Of a DNA stretch of 64,000 bases, positions 19,640 to 31,503 are shown one piece after another. Positions within the stretch are counted from its first letter, which is position 1. Each line of letters begins with the position of its first letter. The stretch lies in contig OX465598.1 of the NCBI GenBank assembly GCA_950022295.1, forward strand, positions 342,439,324 through 342,503,323, written 5' to 3'. The DNA comes from Bromus sterilis. Lineage: Eukaryota; Streptophyta; Magnoliopsida; Poales; Poaceae. A program made the position numbers and the translations under genes. The notes beneath the pieces were generated by a model. It was not told the DNA's origin. It did not search any database and saw only the letters and a list, made by a program, of their open reading frames with translations.

Positions 19640-21291
19640 TAGTATCTAAGAGACAATGTCCCCGAGAAGGAAAGAAAAAAATGTAGATCAGGAAGACACC
19701 TTATCTTTATCATAAGGTTCCATTTGCATAATGAAATCACCAGAATGTACTCTGTTTATCTTTCTTTGAATATCTACTGCTTGCAATTTTGATGAGTGCT
19801 GCCATTTGAGACATACCATATTCTCAACCCATTTTATATGAAGAAACTACGTGACTCCAAATGTAATAATAAATCTGAAATGTGTACAAATAAAATTATC
19901 AGATGCTAGGCTATGGATGATGTTAAGTTAAATATTATCGAGTTCAACCCATTTAAGTAGCAGAAACTTATCTTCATACAGGGACTCCAGCTGAAAATTA
20001 AGAAGAATATTCTTGAGAGAAGAAAAGCTGCTTGTACGAAAGAAATGGATATTGTGTCCATAATTGCACAGAACTGGCGAGGACAGAGAATATCAATAAA
20101 CAGCAGTTATAAAAGGATAATCAAGTTTATTTTATCTTCAAACAGTAACGAGACTACATAAGACGGCAAAATATCAGGTGCAACTCAGTGTTGGAAAAAA
20201 TTGGTGATGTAGTCCATGGAGTGCTTGTAATATCACCTTCAACTAGAAACTCCGTAAAGAAAGACCCAAAAAAGATAAATTTGTACTACGTCTTGTCCTT
20301 TTAAATTATCATCTGTTACAATTTGTTAATCTTAAAATAGAGAAATTGAGATTGAAGGGTGCATTGGGAAGTACGTACGTGTGTTACCTTTTCTCATGCT
20401 GATTTGTTGATTCTGCAGATTGGCAACCAGATTGCATGACTACAGCCTGACGGTGAAGTTGCACCTGATGCATTGCCATGTAGTAAGAAACTAATATGAG
20501 TAAAATATGTACTATTAGTTTTCAGAATCTCTTCTATTTAATGTTGAATTGCCGATGATTTCCTGAGAGGAATTAGTTGCTTGTTTTACCAGCAAGCTAG
20601 TATTTACATTACATATTTGTTGATTTTGGAATGTCAAAATACCTGTTCACTCTCAAATGTTGCATAGTTTACATGAAACAGTTTTCTGAAACTGCACATG
20701 ATATCCAATAAAAACAATATTTGCTATGGGAGAGTAGGCCTAAATGAATAACTCATGAGAGAAAATGATCAAGCAAATAAAGCCAAAATGTGATGGCAAA
20801 GAGCCAAAGACTACCAAGATGAAGATCAATAGAGTCCCGAATATGTTCAACAAGAAAATGATATAATATGTTATATGACACTCTTTAGAGATTATGATTT
20901 TCCATGTTTGCGGTTATCTAGCATGCTCTGACAGCTCGCAAAAGTCAAAACTAATCGAGTCCCTTGGCGAACTGAAATCTGTCTGTTGAAAATTTCAAGG
21001 GTAGCTACAACTGAATCGGTTATTTTCATAGACAGAACTCAAGCAGTTGATCTTTGCACATGACTTAGCATGCTGCAATAATTCAACGATCTCTGTTGAT
21101 AGGTGATTCAAAATAGACCTGGTTCGATCCTGGTATCCAGTCATAGAGAAGAAATGCAAAGCAATGTTCCATCTTGGACACCTGGTTGCCTCCTTTCTTT
21201 CACGCATGACGGCCTCCTTGACATGAATACCAATCCAGAAAGCATTTTAGTAAGACTGCAGTACTGAAGTTGATCTGCATCTGGTTTTGTG
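19640..21291. other. Low-copy AT-rich sequence downstream of the PPR gene
   Basis: No coding frame over 75 codons has recognisable content. The part next to 21,291 should include the 3' UTR of the minus-strand PPR gene. I could not place a polyadenylation signal with confidence. Confidence 0.45.
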
Positions 21292-23205
21292 TTAAACCAG
21301 ATCAATATTTGGAACATATCCCTCCAGTCTCATCTCATCGAGAAGCATGTCGAAGAGTTGATACATATCCTCCGCACCATGCTGTGGTTCATCCCCTGCA
21401 TAGAATTCAAGAACTCTGCCGCTAACCTCAACCCAGCTGCAACCTGGAATTTTACTTACACCTCTCTCTCTCATCAGCCCTCTCATCCGTGCAGAGTCGT
21501 CCAATCTATCTGAGCTTGCATAAATCTTAGACGAAACCACATAGTTCCACGAGTTCGAGGGCTCCAGCTGCATGAGCCTGTTGATGACCCTAACACTGAT
21601 CTCAACATTTTTGCATTTCCGACAAGCGGCAAGCAAAGCCCCCAACATCACTGCATCTGCCTTACCAGGGATCTTCTCAATGAAATCCCATGCTTCTTCT
21701 AAATGACCGGCACGTGCCAATAAATCAACCATGCAGGAGTAGTGCTCGATCTTGGGAATGATCTGGAACTCGGATGTCAATGAATTGAACCAACGCCGAC
21801 CATCTTTCACCAACCCTGCATGAACACAAGCAGAAAGTACTCCTATGAAAGTGATATCGTCGGGCCGGAGCCCTTCCTCGTTTATCATCAGTTCAAACTG
21901 CTGAATAGCTTCATGGCCTCGCCCATTAAAGGCAAGACCACAAATCAAGGCATTCCATGAAGCTTCATTCTTGCATGGCAATTTCCCAAATACTTCCATG
22001 GCTCTGGTAAGATCTCCACACTTTGAGTACATATCCACTAAAGCAGTCCCAACGTAGACATTGCTGTATAAGCCTCTTTGTGAGGCATAGCTGTCGAGTT
22101 CAGTGCCCAGCTCCAGGGCTCCAACTGCAGCACAGGACGAGAGTACCCCTACCAAGGTTATCTTATCTGGACGTGGCCCTGCTTGCCGCATGCTGTGAAA
22201 TAAGGAAATGGCTTCCTTTGACATGCCGTTCTGCGAGTACCTGCGTCATCAGGTGACATACACAAATGATCAGGCCAAATAAGTAGCGGTTATATCAAAA
22301 TGAGAACCTAAGTGGATATCTATCGATACTTGCCCAGTGATCATGGCATTCCAAGCGACGTTATCCTTGTCGGTGATGCCATCGAACACTCTCCGTGCCT
22401 CCGCCATCTCTCCGCACTTCTCATACATCCCAACTAGAGCTGAGCCAACGAGCGATCCCACCTCGATCCCCGCTGATTTCACCCAGTCCTCCAACCACCT
22501 ACCGAGCACCAAGTCCCCGGCATCCCTGCACGCGGCAAGGGTAACCGCCACCGTCACTGCGTTGGGTGCCACCTCACCCTCAGCAACCATCCTACGGAAC
22601 ATATGCGCCACATCGGCTGCCATCCCCGCCCGCTCATACGCCTTTATCATAGAGTTCCAAGAGACGACGTCCCTGTGGAGAATTCCATCGAACACCCTGC
22701 GAGCGGCACTGGGAAGGCCGAGGTTGGAATACATGGTGATGAGGGAATGCACGGTGTGGTCGTGGTTCTGCAGCCCGAGCTTCTGAAGAAGCGCGTGCAC
22801 CGAGACGGCGAAGGAAAGCGCGGGGCATCGGGCTGCGGCGAGGAGGAGGAAAGGGAGAGTGTACGCGTCCGGGCGGAGCGCTGAGCGGAGCATGAGGAGG
22901 AAGAGCTCGAGGGAGGTGCGTGGGCGGGAGGTGGCGAAGAAGCGGAGGGCGACGTTGAAGGAGAAGGCGGTGGGGGCGGGGTGGGAGGTGAGCAGGAGGA
23001 GGGCGTAGTCGGCGGCGGCGGTGGAGGCGGAGGAAGCGACGGATAGGAGCTTGGAGAGGAAGTGGTTGTACGGGAACGGGCGGTGGTGGGAGGCGGAGAG
23101 GAGGAGATGGGCGTGGAGCTGCTTCATGGTGGAGAGGGAGTGGCATCTCGAGTGGAGCTTGGAGACGGCGGAGGTGAACGATGTCGCGGAGCAAGCAGTG
23201 GGCAT
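21292..23205 (-). CDS. PLS-class PPR protein, E-type C terminus, two exons
   Basis: Exon 1 is 23205-22334 and exon 2 is 22240-21292, giving about 606 residues. Pentatricopeptide repeat proteins bind RNA base by base in mitochondria or plastids; the PLS class usually directs C-to-U editing. Typical motifs are DVVSWNSMIKAYERAGM near 177, LVGMYEKCGEMAEARRVFD, WNAMITGYSQNGM spanning the junction, LVDMYSKCGDLTRAMEVF and YSCMVDLLARAGHLEEA. The end (GCSWVEVSGRVLEFYAGD ... EGYVPNIDLV) is an E/E+ region. A DYW deaminase domain is absent, so any editing would need a deaminase partner in trans. The Ser/Ala/His-rich N terminus may be an organelle targeting peptide. No upstream in-frame start looks better. 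The exact orthologue and RNA target are unknown. Confidence 0.92.
22241..22333 (-). other. PPR gene intron, 93 nt, GC-AG
   Basis: On the minus strand the exon ends ACTGG and the intron starts GCAAGTAT, a strong U1-matching GC donor. It ends GATGACGCAG before GTACTCGCAG. This join keeps the frame and restores a full PPR motif (MITGYSQNGM). An overlapping GT-AG pair (GT at 22329-22328, AG ending 22231) is also in frame but drops two motif residues. cDNA would decide. Confidence 0.8.
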
Positions 23206-23672
23206 CGCCAGCGTCGCCGGTGACCGTTTGGTATGGTGTTGGAGTAGTCCGGTCCGGTTCGATTTAACTTAGGGGCAACTCCAACGAACGCGGGTATCCA
23301 TTTCATTCGTTTCGATCCTGTTTCGTTGGCTCGGTATGTACGAATAAAAATCGGACCTGAGTAGGAAGCGCGCGTGCGCGCTCGTTGATGCATGCGGGCA
23401 GACTTTCTAGAAATAGTAAAAAAAAATCTATCTCATACTGTAATATGGTGCGTGCATTTATTTAGGATTTTAAAAAATTTAAAATGTTATAACTTTTGAC
23501 TCGAAGATCGAAATTTAGAACCGCTTTTACCGTTGGGTTTCTCGCGACGACTTCATTAAAATTAGATCTCATATTGATATGTTTCGACGAATTATTATTT
23601 TTGAGCAACTATGTGTGGTATTGAGGCAACTTCCGTGCTATAAGAAAGCAACTTCTTAATTTGCTTAGATTG
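23206..23672. other. PPR promoter region and repeat remnant
   Basis: The first 70-200 bases should hold the PPR promoter and 5' UTR; no TATA box stands out. Further right, GCAACT words (23,605-23,652) resemble the module array seen after 30,495. This suggests the broken Tat element lies in the same kind of repeat on both sides. Confidence 0.4.
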
Positions 23673-26417
23673 AAAACCCCATACTGCAAACGGCCATGCT
23701 ATTGGGATTGTCTTCAGCGCCGATGCTGGCTGATGACTTCTTGCCTTGAACCGCTGACAGCCCTTGCAGTACTTCACCAAATTCTCAGCCGCTGCAAGCG
23801 CAGTCGGCCAGTAGAAACCATGTCGGAAAGCTTTGCTGGCGATTGCCTTTGCTGATGCATGATGACCGCATTCACCTTGATGAATGTCTCTGAGCAGCTC
23901 CAAGCCTCTGTCCTCTTCTACACATCTCTGAAGGATACCAGTTGCACTCTTGCGCACTAGCTCATTGTTGATTATTGTGTACGCCCAAGATCGGCGGCTG
24001 ATTTGCCGTGACTCTGCTTCGTCTTCTGGGAGGACTCCGTCTTCTAGAAAATCTCTGATCGGCTGTGCCCATGATGGCGCGCTGACGACTGCCATTACCA
24101 CTGCATGCTGGGGTGGGACTTCTTCTTGGATCACAGTTCCTTGGCCATTGGCCTCCTGGATCTCGGCCTCTTGGACTTCTATCATTTCTGCTTCTGCCCC
24201 TGAACTACCGATTGCGGCGCCTGTCACGCATTCGGCAGCCCCTGGTGTTGACTTCTCATTCAGAGCTGGAGCTTCATCATTGCAATCGGCACCTTCTGAC
24301 ATCATTGGTTCTTCGGAGGTTGTGCCTTCTGGCGCGGCCTCTGCCTGCTTCCCTAAAGCTTTGCTTTTCTCACATCCTTTGGCGACCTCTGGCTCGCACT
24401 CGGCAGCCCCTGGTGCTGCTGCCGAGATATCTTGGGCGCTGGACTGCTTCTTCACGGTTGCAAGTTTTGTCGGTTGAGCTTCTTTTGCCTTTTTCAATGC
24501 TTCAAGGTCGGTCTCCGAGATAAAAATGGACTCAGACTCTGGGGATGGTATGATGGATGGCTTCTTGATGTGCTCCAAAGACACACCTGGTGGGATAGCT
24601 TGCCTTGTTGATCCGAGCTTGGACAACGTATCTGCTGCCTCGTTGTATGCTCTTGGCACATGATGGAACTCGCAACCTTCAAAGTACCCGCTGATTTGCT
24701 GCACCAAGAAGCGGTAGCTTGCCATGTTTGCGTCCTTTGCATCCCAGGTGCCTGAGCATTGCTGTACTACCAGGTCGGAATCACCAAAGCACTCAATATT
24801 CCGAATACCGATTTCCTTGGCAAGCTTGATACCATGCACAAGGGCTTCGTACTCGGCGACATTGTTTGATGCTGCAAAGTGAATCAGGAGCACATATTGC
24901 AGTTGATCTCCTCTTGGTGAAGTCAGTACCACACCAGCCCCTAGGCCACTCTTCATCTTGGAGCCGTCAAAGTGCATTCGCCAAAAATCCGACACTGGTG
25001 GCTGCGGCATGTACTGAGTTTCAGCCCAGTCCACCAGGAAATCGGCTAACGCTTGTGACTTGATTGCCGTTCTCGGCTCATACTGGATGCCATGGCTAGC
25101 GACCTCGATTGCCCATTTTGCCACTCTTCCGGTTGCATCTCTGCTTCCCATGATGTCGGCCGGCGGAGCCGAGCTGACGACTGTGATCAAGTGAGCTTGA
25201 AAGTATGGCTTCAATCTCTTGGCTGCCATGTACACTCCATAGCACATCTTCTGATAGTGAGGGTAGTTCTGCTTGGATGCCGAGAGCACTTCGCTGATGT
25301 AATATACTGGACGCTGAATTTGCTGCGCCTTGTCCTTCTCAGGCCGCTCCACCACCATAACCGCACTGATCACCCGATTGGTTGCCGCAATGTATAACAT
25401 CATTGACTCCTTCTCAATCGGGGCAGCCAGAATCGGTGCCGTGGAGAGCATGCGCTTGAGCTCTCGGAATGCTTCATTCGCTTGGGGGGTCCAAGTGAAC
25501 TTCTCTGTCTTCTTCATCAACTGATACAACGGGATTTCTTTTTCGCCCAGCCGACTGAGGAATCGGCTGAGCGAGGCGAGGCAACCGGTGAACTTCTGTA
25601 CTTGCTTCAGGGTCTTGGGCTGCTCCATGCGCTCTATTGCAGCTATCTTCTCGGGATTGCACTCGATTCCTCTCTCGGAAACGAGAAATCCCAAGAGCTT
25701 GCCGGCTTGGACTCCAAACACGCATTTCTCTGGGTTAAGCTTGATCTGATAAGTTCTCAGGTTTGCAAATGTTTCTCTGAGGTCATCTAACAATGTGACT
25801 CCTTTTGCCGACTTCACCACTAAGTCGTCCACGTAAACGTGGAGATTTCTGCCGAGCTGAGAGTGTGTGCATCTCTGAATTGTGCGTTGATAAGTGGCGC
25901 CTCCATTCTTCAAACCAAACGGCATGGTGATATAGCAATAAGCCCCGAAAGGGGTGATGAATGCGGTTTTTATCTGATCTTCCACAGCAAGTTTGATCTG
26001 GTGATAGCCAGCAGTGGCGTCCAGGAAGGACAGCAGCTCGCAGCCGGCCGTAGAATCAATCACTTGATCAATACGGGGCAGAGCAAACGGATCCTTCGGG
26101 CATGCCTTGTTCAGGCAAGTGTAATCTATACACATACGCCAGGTCTTGTTCTTCTTCATGACGAGGACTGGGTTTGCCAGCCACTCGGGGTAAAACACTT
26201 CCATGATGAAACCTGCTGCTTGCAGCTTCGCAATCTCTTCGCCGATTGCCCTTCTCTTGTCTTCAGAAAAACGTCTCATGGGTTGCTTGACTGGCTTCGA
26301 GCCTGGCCGAATGTGCAGCTTGTGCTCGGCGAGTTCTCTCGGCACACCAGGCATGTCCTGTGGAGACCATGCAAAGATGTCCCGATTCTCACGGAGAAAC
26401 TCGACGAGCTCGCTTTC
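23673..26417 (-). pseudogene. Tat-like RT, RNase H, second RNase H and truncated integrase
   Basis: The frame is open after the TAG. Reverse transcriptase shows CIDYTCLNKACPKD and YVDDLVVKS (near residue 173 from the ATG at 26354). A gypsy RNase H follows, then a second RNase H with HFDGSKMKSGLGAG near 460 and AEYEALVHGI, typical of the Tat group. A long acidic Ala/Glu-rich linker leads to the integrase zinc finger (CGHH ... CKGCQRFKA). Integrase stops after IPIAWPFAVWG, before its catalytic DDE residues. The tail to 23,595 is foreign sequence read in frame. No activity is possible. Confidence 0.88.
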
Positions 26418-27359
26418 CTATTTATCGCTAAGTCCAGCTCCGACTACAACAAACTTGGTTGAGTCGGAGGGATCTAGAGCGATTTTCTTGCTGTCCTTGG
26501 CCGACTGAAAAGCCGATTCCTCATCTACCCTCTTTTTTGGGCCGACTGGAAGTGGATTCTTGTTTTGTGCTTGCGCCATTGCAATCACCTTGCTGAGCTG
26601 ACGCTTCTCCGTCTCAACCACTAATGAATCAGCCAAACTACTGCCAGCGGATGTGCACTCGAGGGACTTCCTGAAGTCCCCGGTGACAGTGATGACGCCG
26701 TTTGGCCCTGGGATCTTCATCTTCAGGTATGTCTGTTGTGCATTGATCCTGAACTTGGCAAATGCCGGCAATCCCAACAGAGCACGGTAAGGACTACTGA
26801 GGTCGGCGACCTCAAACCAAATCGGCTCTCTCCTGAAATTTTCTTTTGTGCCAAATATAACATCCAGCCGAATGCGACCCATGGGGGTGCAAGACAATCC
26901 AGGAACAATCCCATGGAAAGTCGTCCGACTGCGCTCCAGGTCCCTCTCTGTGAGCCCTAACTTGACCATTGTATCTCTATACAGAATGTTGATTGTGCTT
27001 CCTCCGTCAACGAGCACTCTAGAGAACTTGCATGAAAACCTTGGCCCTGCGAACAGAGCGTCCACCACCAGCGGATAGTTGCCCGGATTCGGCAAAATGG
27101 TGGGGTGATCCGCTCTGTCCCAGGATATAGGACACTCAGACCAATGCATAAACTGGGGAATCGGTGGCATAGTGGCATTAACCTCCTGAGCTCGAGCTCT
27201 CCGACTGCCCTTGTCCGTGGACTCGCTGGTGAAATCATGTAGGCGACATCTTGCTGTGGGAACTGGTTCTGCTGTTGAGGCGGTCCTCTGTTCTGGGGTG
27301 GTGGTGGGGGTGGAGGTGGTAAAGCTTCTCCCTTCGCAATCCTTCTCACAAAATCGCAC
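26418..27359 (-). pseudogene. Tat-like protease segment
   Basis: About 313 codons. The aspartic protease core is visible as RVLVDGGSTINILY, followed by LLGLPAFAKF, the usual C-terminal part of retroviral-type proteases. A Gly replaces the usual Ser/Thr after the catalytic Asp (DGGS), as seen in other members of this lineage. The frame ends in a TAG at 26418-26420 that is in frame with the reverse transcriptase segment, so a single nonsense mutation separates them. It lies in a different frame from the upstream Gag. Confidence 0.85.
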
Positions 27360-29480
27360 TGCCGAGTGTTGTGCGCAGACGGCCTGCCAGGCGTGCTATG
27401 CAACTTGCACGGCGCGTCCAGCATATCCTCGAACGTGTACTTGGGCTTCATCTACCCCGGGGGTCTCACATTTGGTCTCATCTTCCGACTGCCTCCTGCA
27501 GCCGCTGGATCTTCTTCATTCTGGACAGCGGCCACCTGCCGACTGCCATACTGGGTATCGGGCTGTTCGTCCTTGCGCTTGCCATTGTTCTGCTGGTTGT
27601 GGTTGTTGTTGCTGTTGTTGTTGCGGTTGTTCTCTCTCCTTTCCTTCCGACTAAGGCCTTGGTTCCCTGTGTCCGACTGCGGAGCCCCTGGTGACTGAAT
27701 CACACCTCCAACTCCGAGCTGGATAGGGCGCATCGCAGAATCGGACATAGCGAACGCATTTGCCACCTCCATGAGCTCGGCGAGCGATGTGAAGTCTTTG
27801 CGTAGCAGCTTGTGCTTCAACATTGAATCGGCCAGGCATCCATCTGTGAAGTACTGAATGGCCTGGATCTCATGGACTCCTTCGCATGAATTCTTCAGCT
27901 TGATCCACCGAGATAAATAATCTCGGAGGGGCTCATCTTTGCCTTGCACACACAGAGCTAGTTGTCGCGGGAGGTTGGGCCTCTCATACGTGCTTGTGAA
28001 GTTGTGGATGAATGCACTCGTGAAGTCCTCCCAGCAGTTCACACTGTCCTTGGGCAAACTATTCAACCACGTCCGAGCTGAACCTTGCAGCATCAAGGGT
28101 GCATAGCGGACTGCTACACGCCGATTGCCTCCTGCAATGCGCACCGCCGTCAGGTAATCGGACAGCCAGTCTTCAGGTTTCAAAGAACCGTTGTACTTGG
28201 GAGTGTCTCTCGGCAGCGTGAAGCCTTTGGGAAACCTTTCCGTCCGAATGCGATGACCAAAACATGACGGGCCAGCTTCTCCTTCTTCATCCTCCTGAGC
28301 CTCCTTCTCCAGGAGCTCAATGCGATGCCTTGCATCGTTCTGACCGATTTGACGAGGGCCAAGTCGAGCGCTGATTGCTGGTCTTGGTGCCGACTGCTGT
28401 GGCATGTCATTGCGCCTGCTGTTGACAGCTGGCTCTTCCATTCTTCTGCTTGCTGCTGGGGGTGGCCGATTGCTTCTGTCCTTGCTCTCATGCCGAGATG
28501 GGGCGGGTTGATGTCTGTTCTGGCGCGATGCGTTCGGTCGCTGGCTAGCTCCCGCATTCGGCCTCACAGTCCCTCTCGACACCCCAGGTTCTTCATTCTG
28601 ATGATCCATTGCAACGAGCCTCTGCTCCTTTGCGGCAGCTATCAGCTCACGCATTCGGCGCGACTGCTCGCGCCGTTCTTCTCCCTCCAGGTCTTCTAGC
28701 TCGAGTGTTATCTGCTCAGCTGCTCTCAGATTCTTGTTCGGCGTGCTGTACGTCGGTCTCTGGACGAATGTTGATTGCGCCGGTTGCTCCGGTTGCTCGG
28801 CTCCCGACAGCTGCTGGTTAACTGCCCTGCCCCGGCTTCTCAGATCTTCCAGGACTGTGGGCTCAATCGGCCGGCGCGGTCCTGCATGCGCCGCATTGTA
28901 TTCCCTTGTGATGGCTCCCAGCCTGCGCTCTTCTGCCAGCACTTGCTCAGCTCTGCGGGCCAGAGCGAGCCGTGCCATTTCCAACTCCGTGTGCACTTGC
29001 TCCGGATCACCATTCATGTTCACGGGTGTGTATAACACGTCCCGCAACGCACTGGTGCCGATTCGCTCTGCAGCGTCAGCTACCTCCTTAGCCTTTCTTG
29101 CTGCACTTGCTGGGTCGCGGTTGGTTGATGAGGATGCTCCCGCCATCATGACGGCGGCATGCACTCGGCCCTCCTCTCTGCCGGGTGCTGCACTGCAGCC
29201 CCTGGTCGAGAGCGGGTCCGTTGCGCACGAGAAGATGCGAATCTCTCTGGGATACGCCTCGGGGTAGCTGCTGATGAAGAGGCGATGACTGCCGACCTGC
29301 AGCGACACACCGGGCGGCAGGGGTGCTCCAGCCATGTACCGCGCCGAGTAGTCCACCACATAATCGATTGCCCCACGCCTTAGAATCAGGCCAGAGGCAT
29401 GGCTTCCGCCCGATGCAGAGGAAAATCCCGTCTGGATCTTTACTTCAGTCGACGCCTCGGTCTGCCCCACGGTGGGCGCC
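27360..29480 (-). pseudogene. Tat-like Gag region, frameshifted
   Basis: An open frame runs from inside the LTR to a stop at 27452. It includes a Gln/Arg-rich linker and a Gag core with WLSDYLTAVRIAGGN and GSARTWLNSLPKDSV, a standard plant gypsy capsid region. Coding content continues in another frame just downstream (KYTFEDMLDAPCKLH, about 27,440-27,200), so a frameshift has split Gag. Long ATG frames start within the LTR. The natural start is more likely downstream of the primer site, for example near MAGAPLPPG. Asn/Gln repeats (about 27,590-27,650) may have contributed to slippage. Confidence 0.85.
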
Positions 29481-29481
29481 A
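29464..29481 (-). promoter_or_regulatory. Primer binding site of the Tat-like element
   Basis: Minus strand TGGCGCCCACCGTGGGGC lies two bases from the LTR end. This TGGCGCC-type site is usual in this element group. The exact tRNA was not determined. Confidence 0.75.
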
Positions 29482-29483
29482 AC

Positions 29484-30494
29484 TGTCGTTGATAAGTGAC
29501 GTCAGATGCCATGGGATGGCTAAAGTGAGGGGAAGACGCGAGGGAGAGAATGTCGATGGTGCCGGAATCGGGTTGGGCACAAACACGGTGAGGACACCAC
29601 GAGGTACCCAGGTTCGGGGCTCTCCGGAGAGATAACACCCCTACTCCTGCTTGTCTCTTGTATATCAATGCTCTGGCTACAATAACTGCTTCTCTATCTT
29701 CTCAGGGGAAGGTGAGCGCCGCCGCCGTGGGCAAGGCTCTCTCCTGCGTCCCTGAGGAGTAACTACAAGCAGTGAATGAACTGATGGAAGGTGGGTAAAT
29801 GGTGATCTAGAGCGGGTCGTTCCTCACGCAGGAGGGGTACCCTGGCTCTTATAGTGTGAGCAAAGGGTACTTCGGTAACTTCATTGCTGAATGGGCCCAA
29901 CTGCCATCCTCTAATCGGCCTGGGCCCACCGACTGCTCCTCTCCGGGTGATCCGGATCCTACGAGCGGCGGCCCATGCTGTAGACCCATAGGGCATAGGG
30001 ATGAACAGTGAAGCTAGGAGGTGCGGTCTTGTCGCCCTGTCCGCGGAATCGGCGGAGAGGTCGACACCGTATCTCCACCAGATCTTTGACATGACTTGAC
30101 CTTCCTGCCACCCAGATATCTCGGGATATGGTATTTATGACCTCGTAATCATACCCCCGACTGGTGTCGGGGGCGATTCCTCCAAGGGTAATAGGTTGTT
30201 CCGATTGCGCCTGGGCCGACTGTTAGTTCTTGGTAAGGTCGATTGCCCTGGGCAATCGGCCTTCCAAGTGCCTATCTCGGCCCAGCTACGGACCAACCGG
30301 ACGATCGTCTTGGTGAAGGAAGGGTGGACCGATTGCGGCTGGGCCGACTGCTGGCATTCGGTACGGCTGATTGCCTTGGAGCAATCGGCCGTACATCTGC
30401 CCAGCTCGGCCCAGCTGCGGCCCAATCGGTCCATCCTTGTCTTGAAAGGTTGCTTCCGCTTGGGTTAGCCTACCCGGGTACCAATCCCCCGACA
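29484..30494 (-). repeat. 5' LTR of the Tat-like element (1,011 bp)
   Basis: The plus-strand ends are TGTCGTTG and CCCCGACA, so the LTR carries TGTCG/CGACA terminal inverted repeats. A TATA-like CACTATAAGAG on the minus strand (about 29847-29858) would be its promoter. The segment 30,175-30,430 holds repeated GCAATCGG/CCGATTGC palindromic words. No second LTR remains to confirm the outer end. Confidence 0.75.
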
Positions 30495-31503
30495 ACCCCA
30501 TCCCTAGTCGACATGCCGATGTGGTCGCCCTTCTCCTCGGGCTATGAAGAAGACGTGGATGTGACCTGGGGTGTGGATGGTGTTTGGAATGTCGCTTCAC
30601 TATCGTCCACCGTGGCATCGAGGACCACTGCGTCGCGCACCCTCGCATGGGCTCCTATTCCTCCTGATAGGAGCCTATGGACTGGCACATCATCGATCAA
30701 TGTGAGGACGACGATGGATCCATCGTGGTCGGATCCCATCACCTCCACCACGACGCGTTTGCGGTGCCATGAGTTGACATTCACCTATAGCGGCATCACG
30801 GCGTGTGACTTCGCCTTGTCAACGTGTTCTGTGAGGGCGTCCATGACCTCCCGTGCCCTTGTCTCACACGGCGCGCACGCCGCACCATCATCTCCCCATC
30901 GACCGGGTCATAAGTGCGGATTTAGTACAATATCAACTACAATTATCCCATAGAAAAATCTACACAACTGTTTTAGAAGGATCCAAGCAATTTTCTCTAG
31001 CAAAAAATCCAAGTAATTTTCCTAGAAATCCAAGCAACTGTATTACCAAAAAAATAGTGCAAAACTATTATAGCAAAACTAAGCAACTATCCAAGCTAAT
31101 TCAAAGGAACTGATTTATAAAACAACATAATGCAAAATTGTTCTAAAAAATCAATCAACTGTCCTAACTAAAGCAAGCAATTGCCCTAACAAAATCAATC
31201 AACTGCATTATAACAAGATTTAACTATGATTGATGCACGCCTCATTGAAGCTCTAAAACCACCACACACGAATGAATCATGAGGATACAAACCAAGCAAA
31301 ACTAAGACATTGTCCTTATAAAAACTAGGCAGCTGTCCTAGCAAACTCAAGCAACTGATTTATAAAAAAATGCAAGATAGTCCTAGCAAACCAAGCAACT
31401 GTCCTAACAAAATTAAGCAATTATCCTAGCAAAGTCAAGCAACTGCATTGTAACAAGATTTAACTATGATTGATGCACGCCTCATTCAAGCTCTACAACC
31501 ACC
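30495..31503. repeat. Module array, first part
   Basis: A GC-rich piece (30,495-30,920), with GACGATGGATCCATCGTGG near 30,708 and GGGTCATAAGTGCGG near 30,905, is followed by an AT-rich piece full of CAAGCAACTG and CCTAGCAAA words. The same pair of pieces recurs in later parts of the array. No protein is encoded. The parent element is unknown to me. Confidence 0.7.

Larger units (their letters stand above)
23673..30494 (-). mobile_element. Truncated Tat-lineage Ty3/gypsy element
   Basis: Minus-strand element with its 5' LTR at the right (29484-30494), primer site, gag, protease, reverse transcriptase, RNase H and a second archaeal-type RNase H, then an integrase cut after its zinc finger at about 23,673. 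The rest of integrase and the 3' LTR are gone. A second RNase H is characteristic of the Tat group. Gag and pol are split by a frameshift and a stop, so the copy is dead. The loss end lies about 470 bp upstream of the PPR start codon. Confidence 0.88.
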
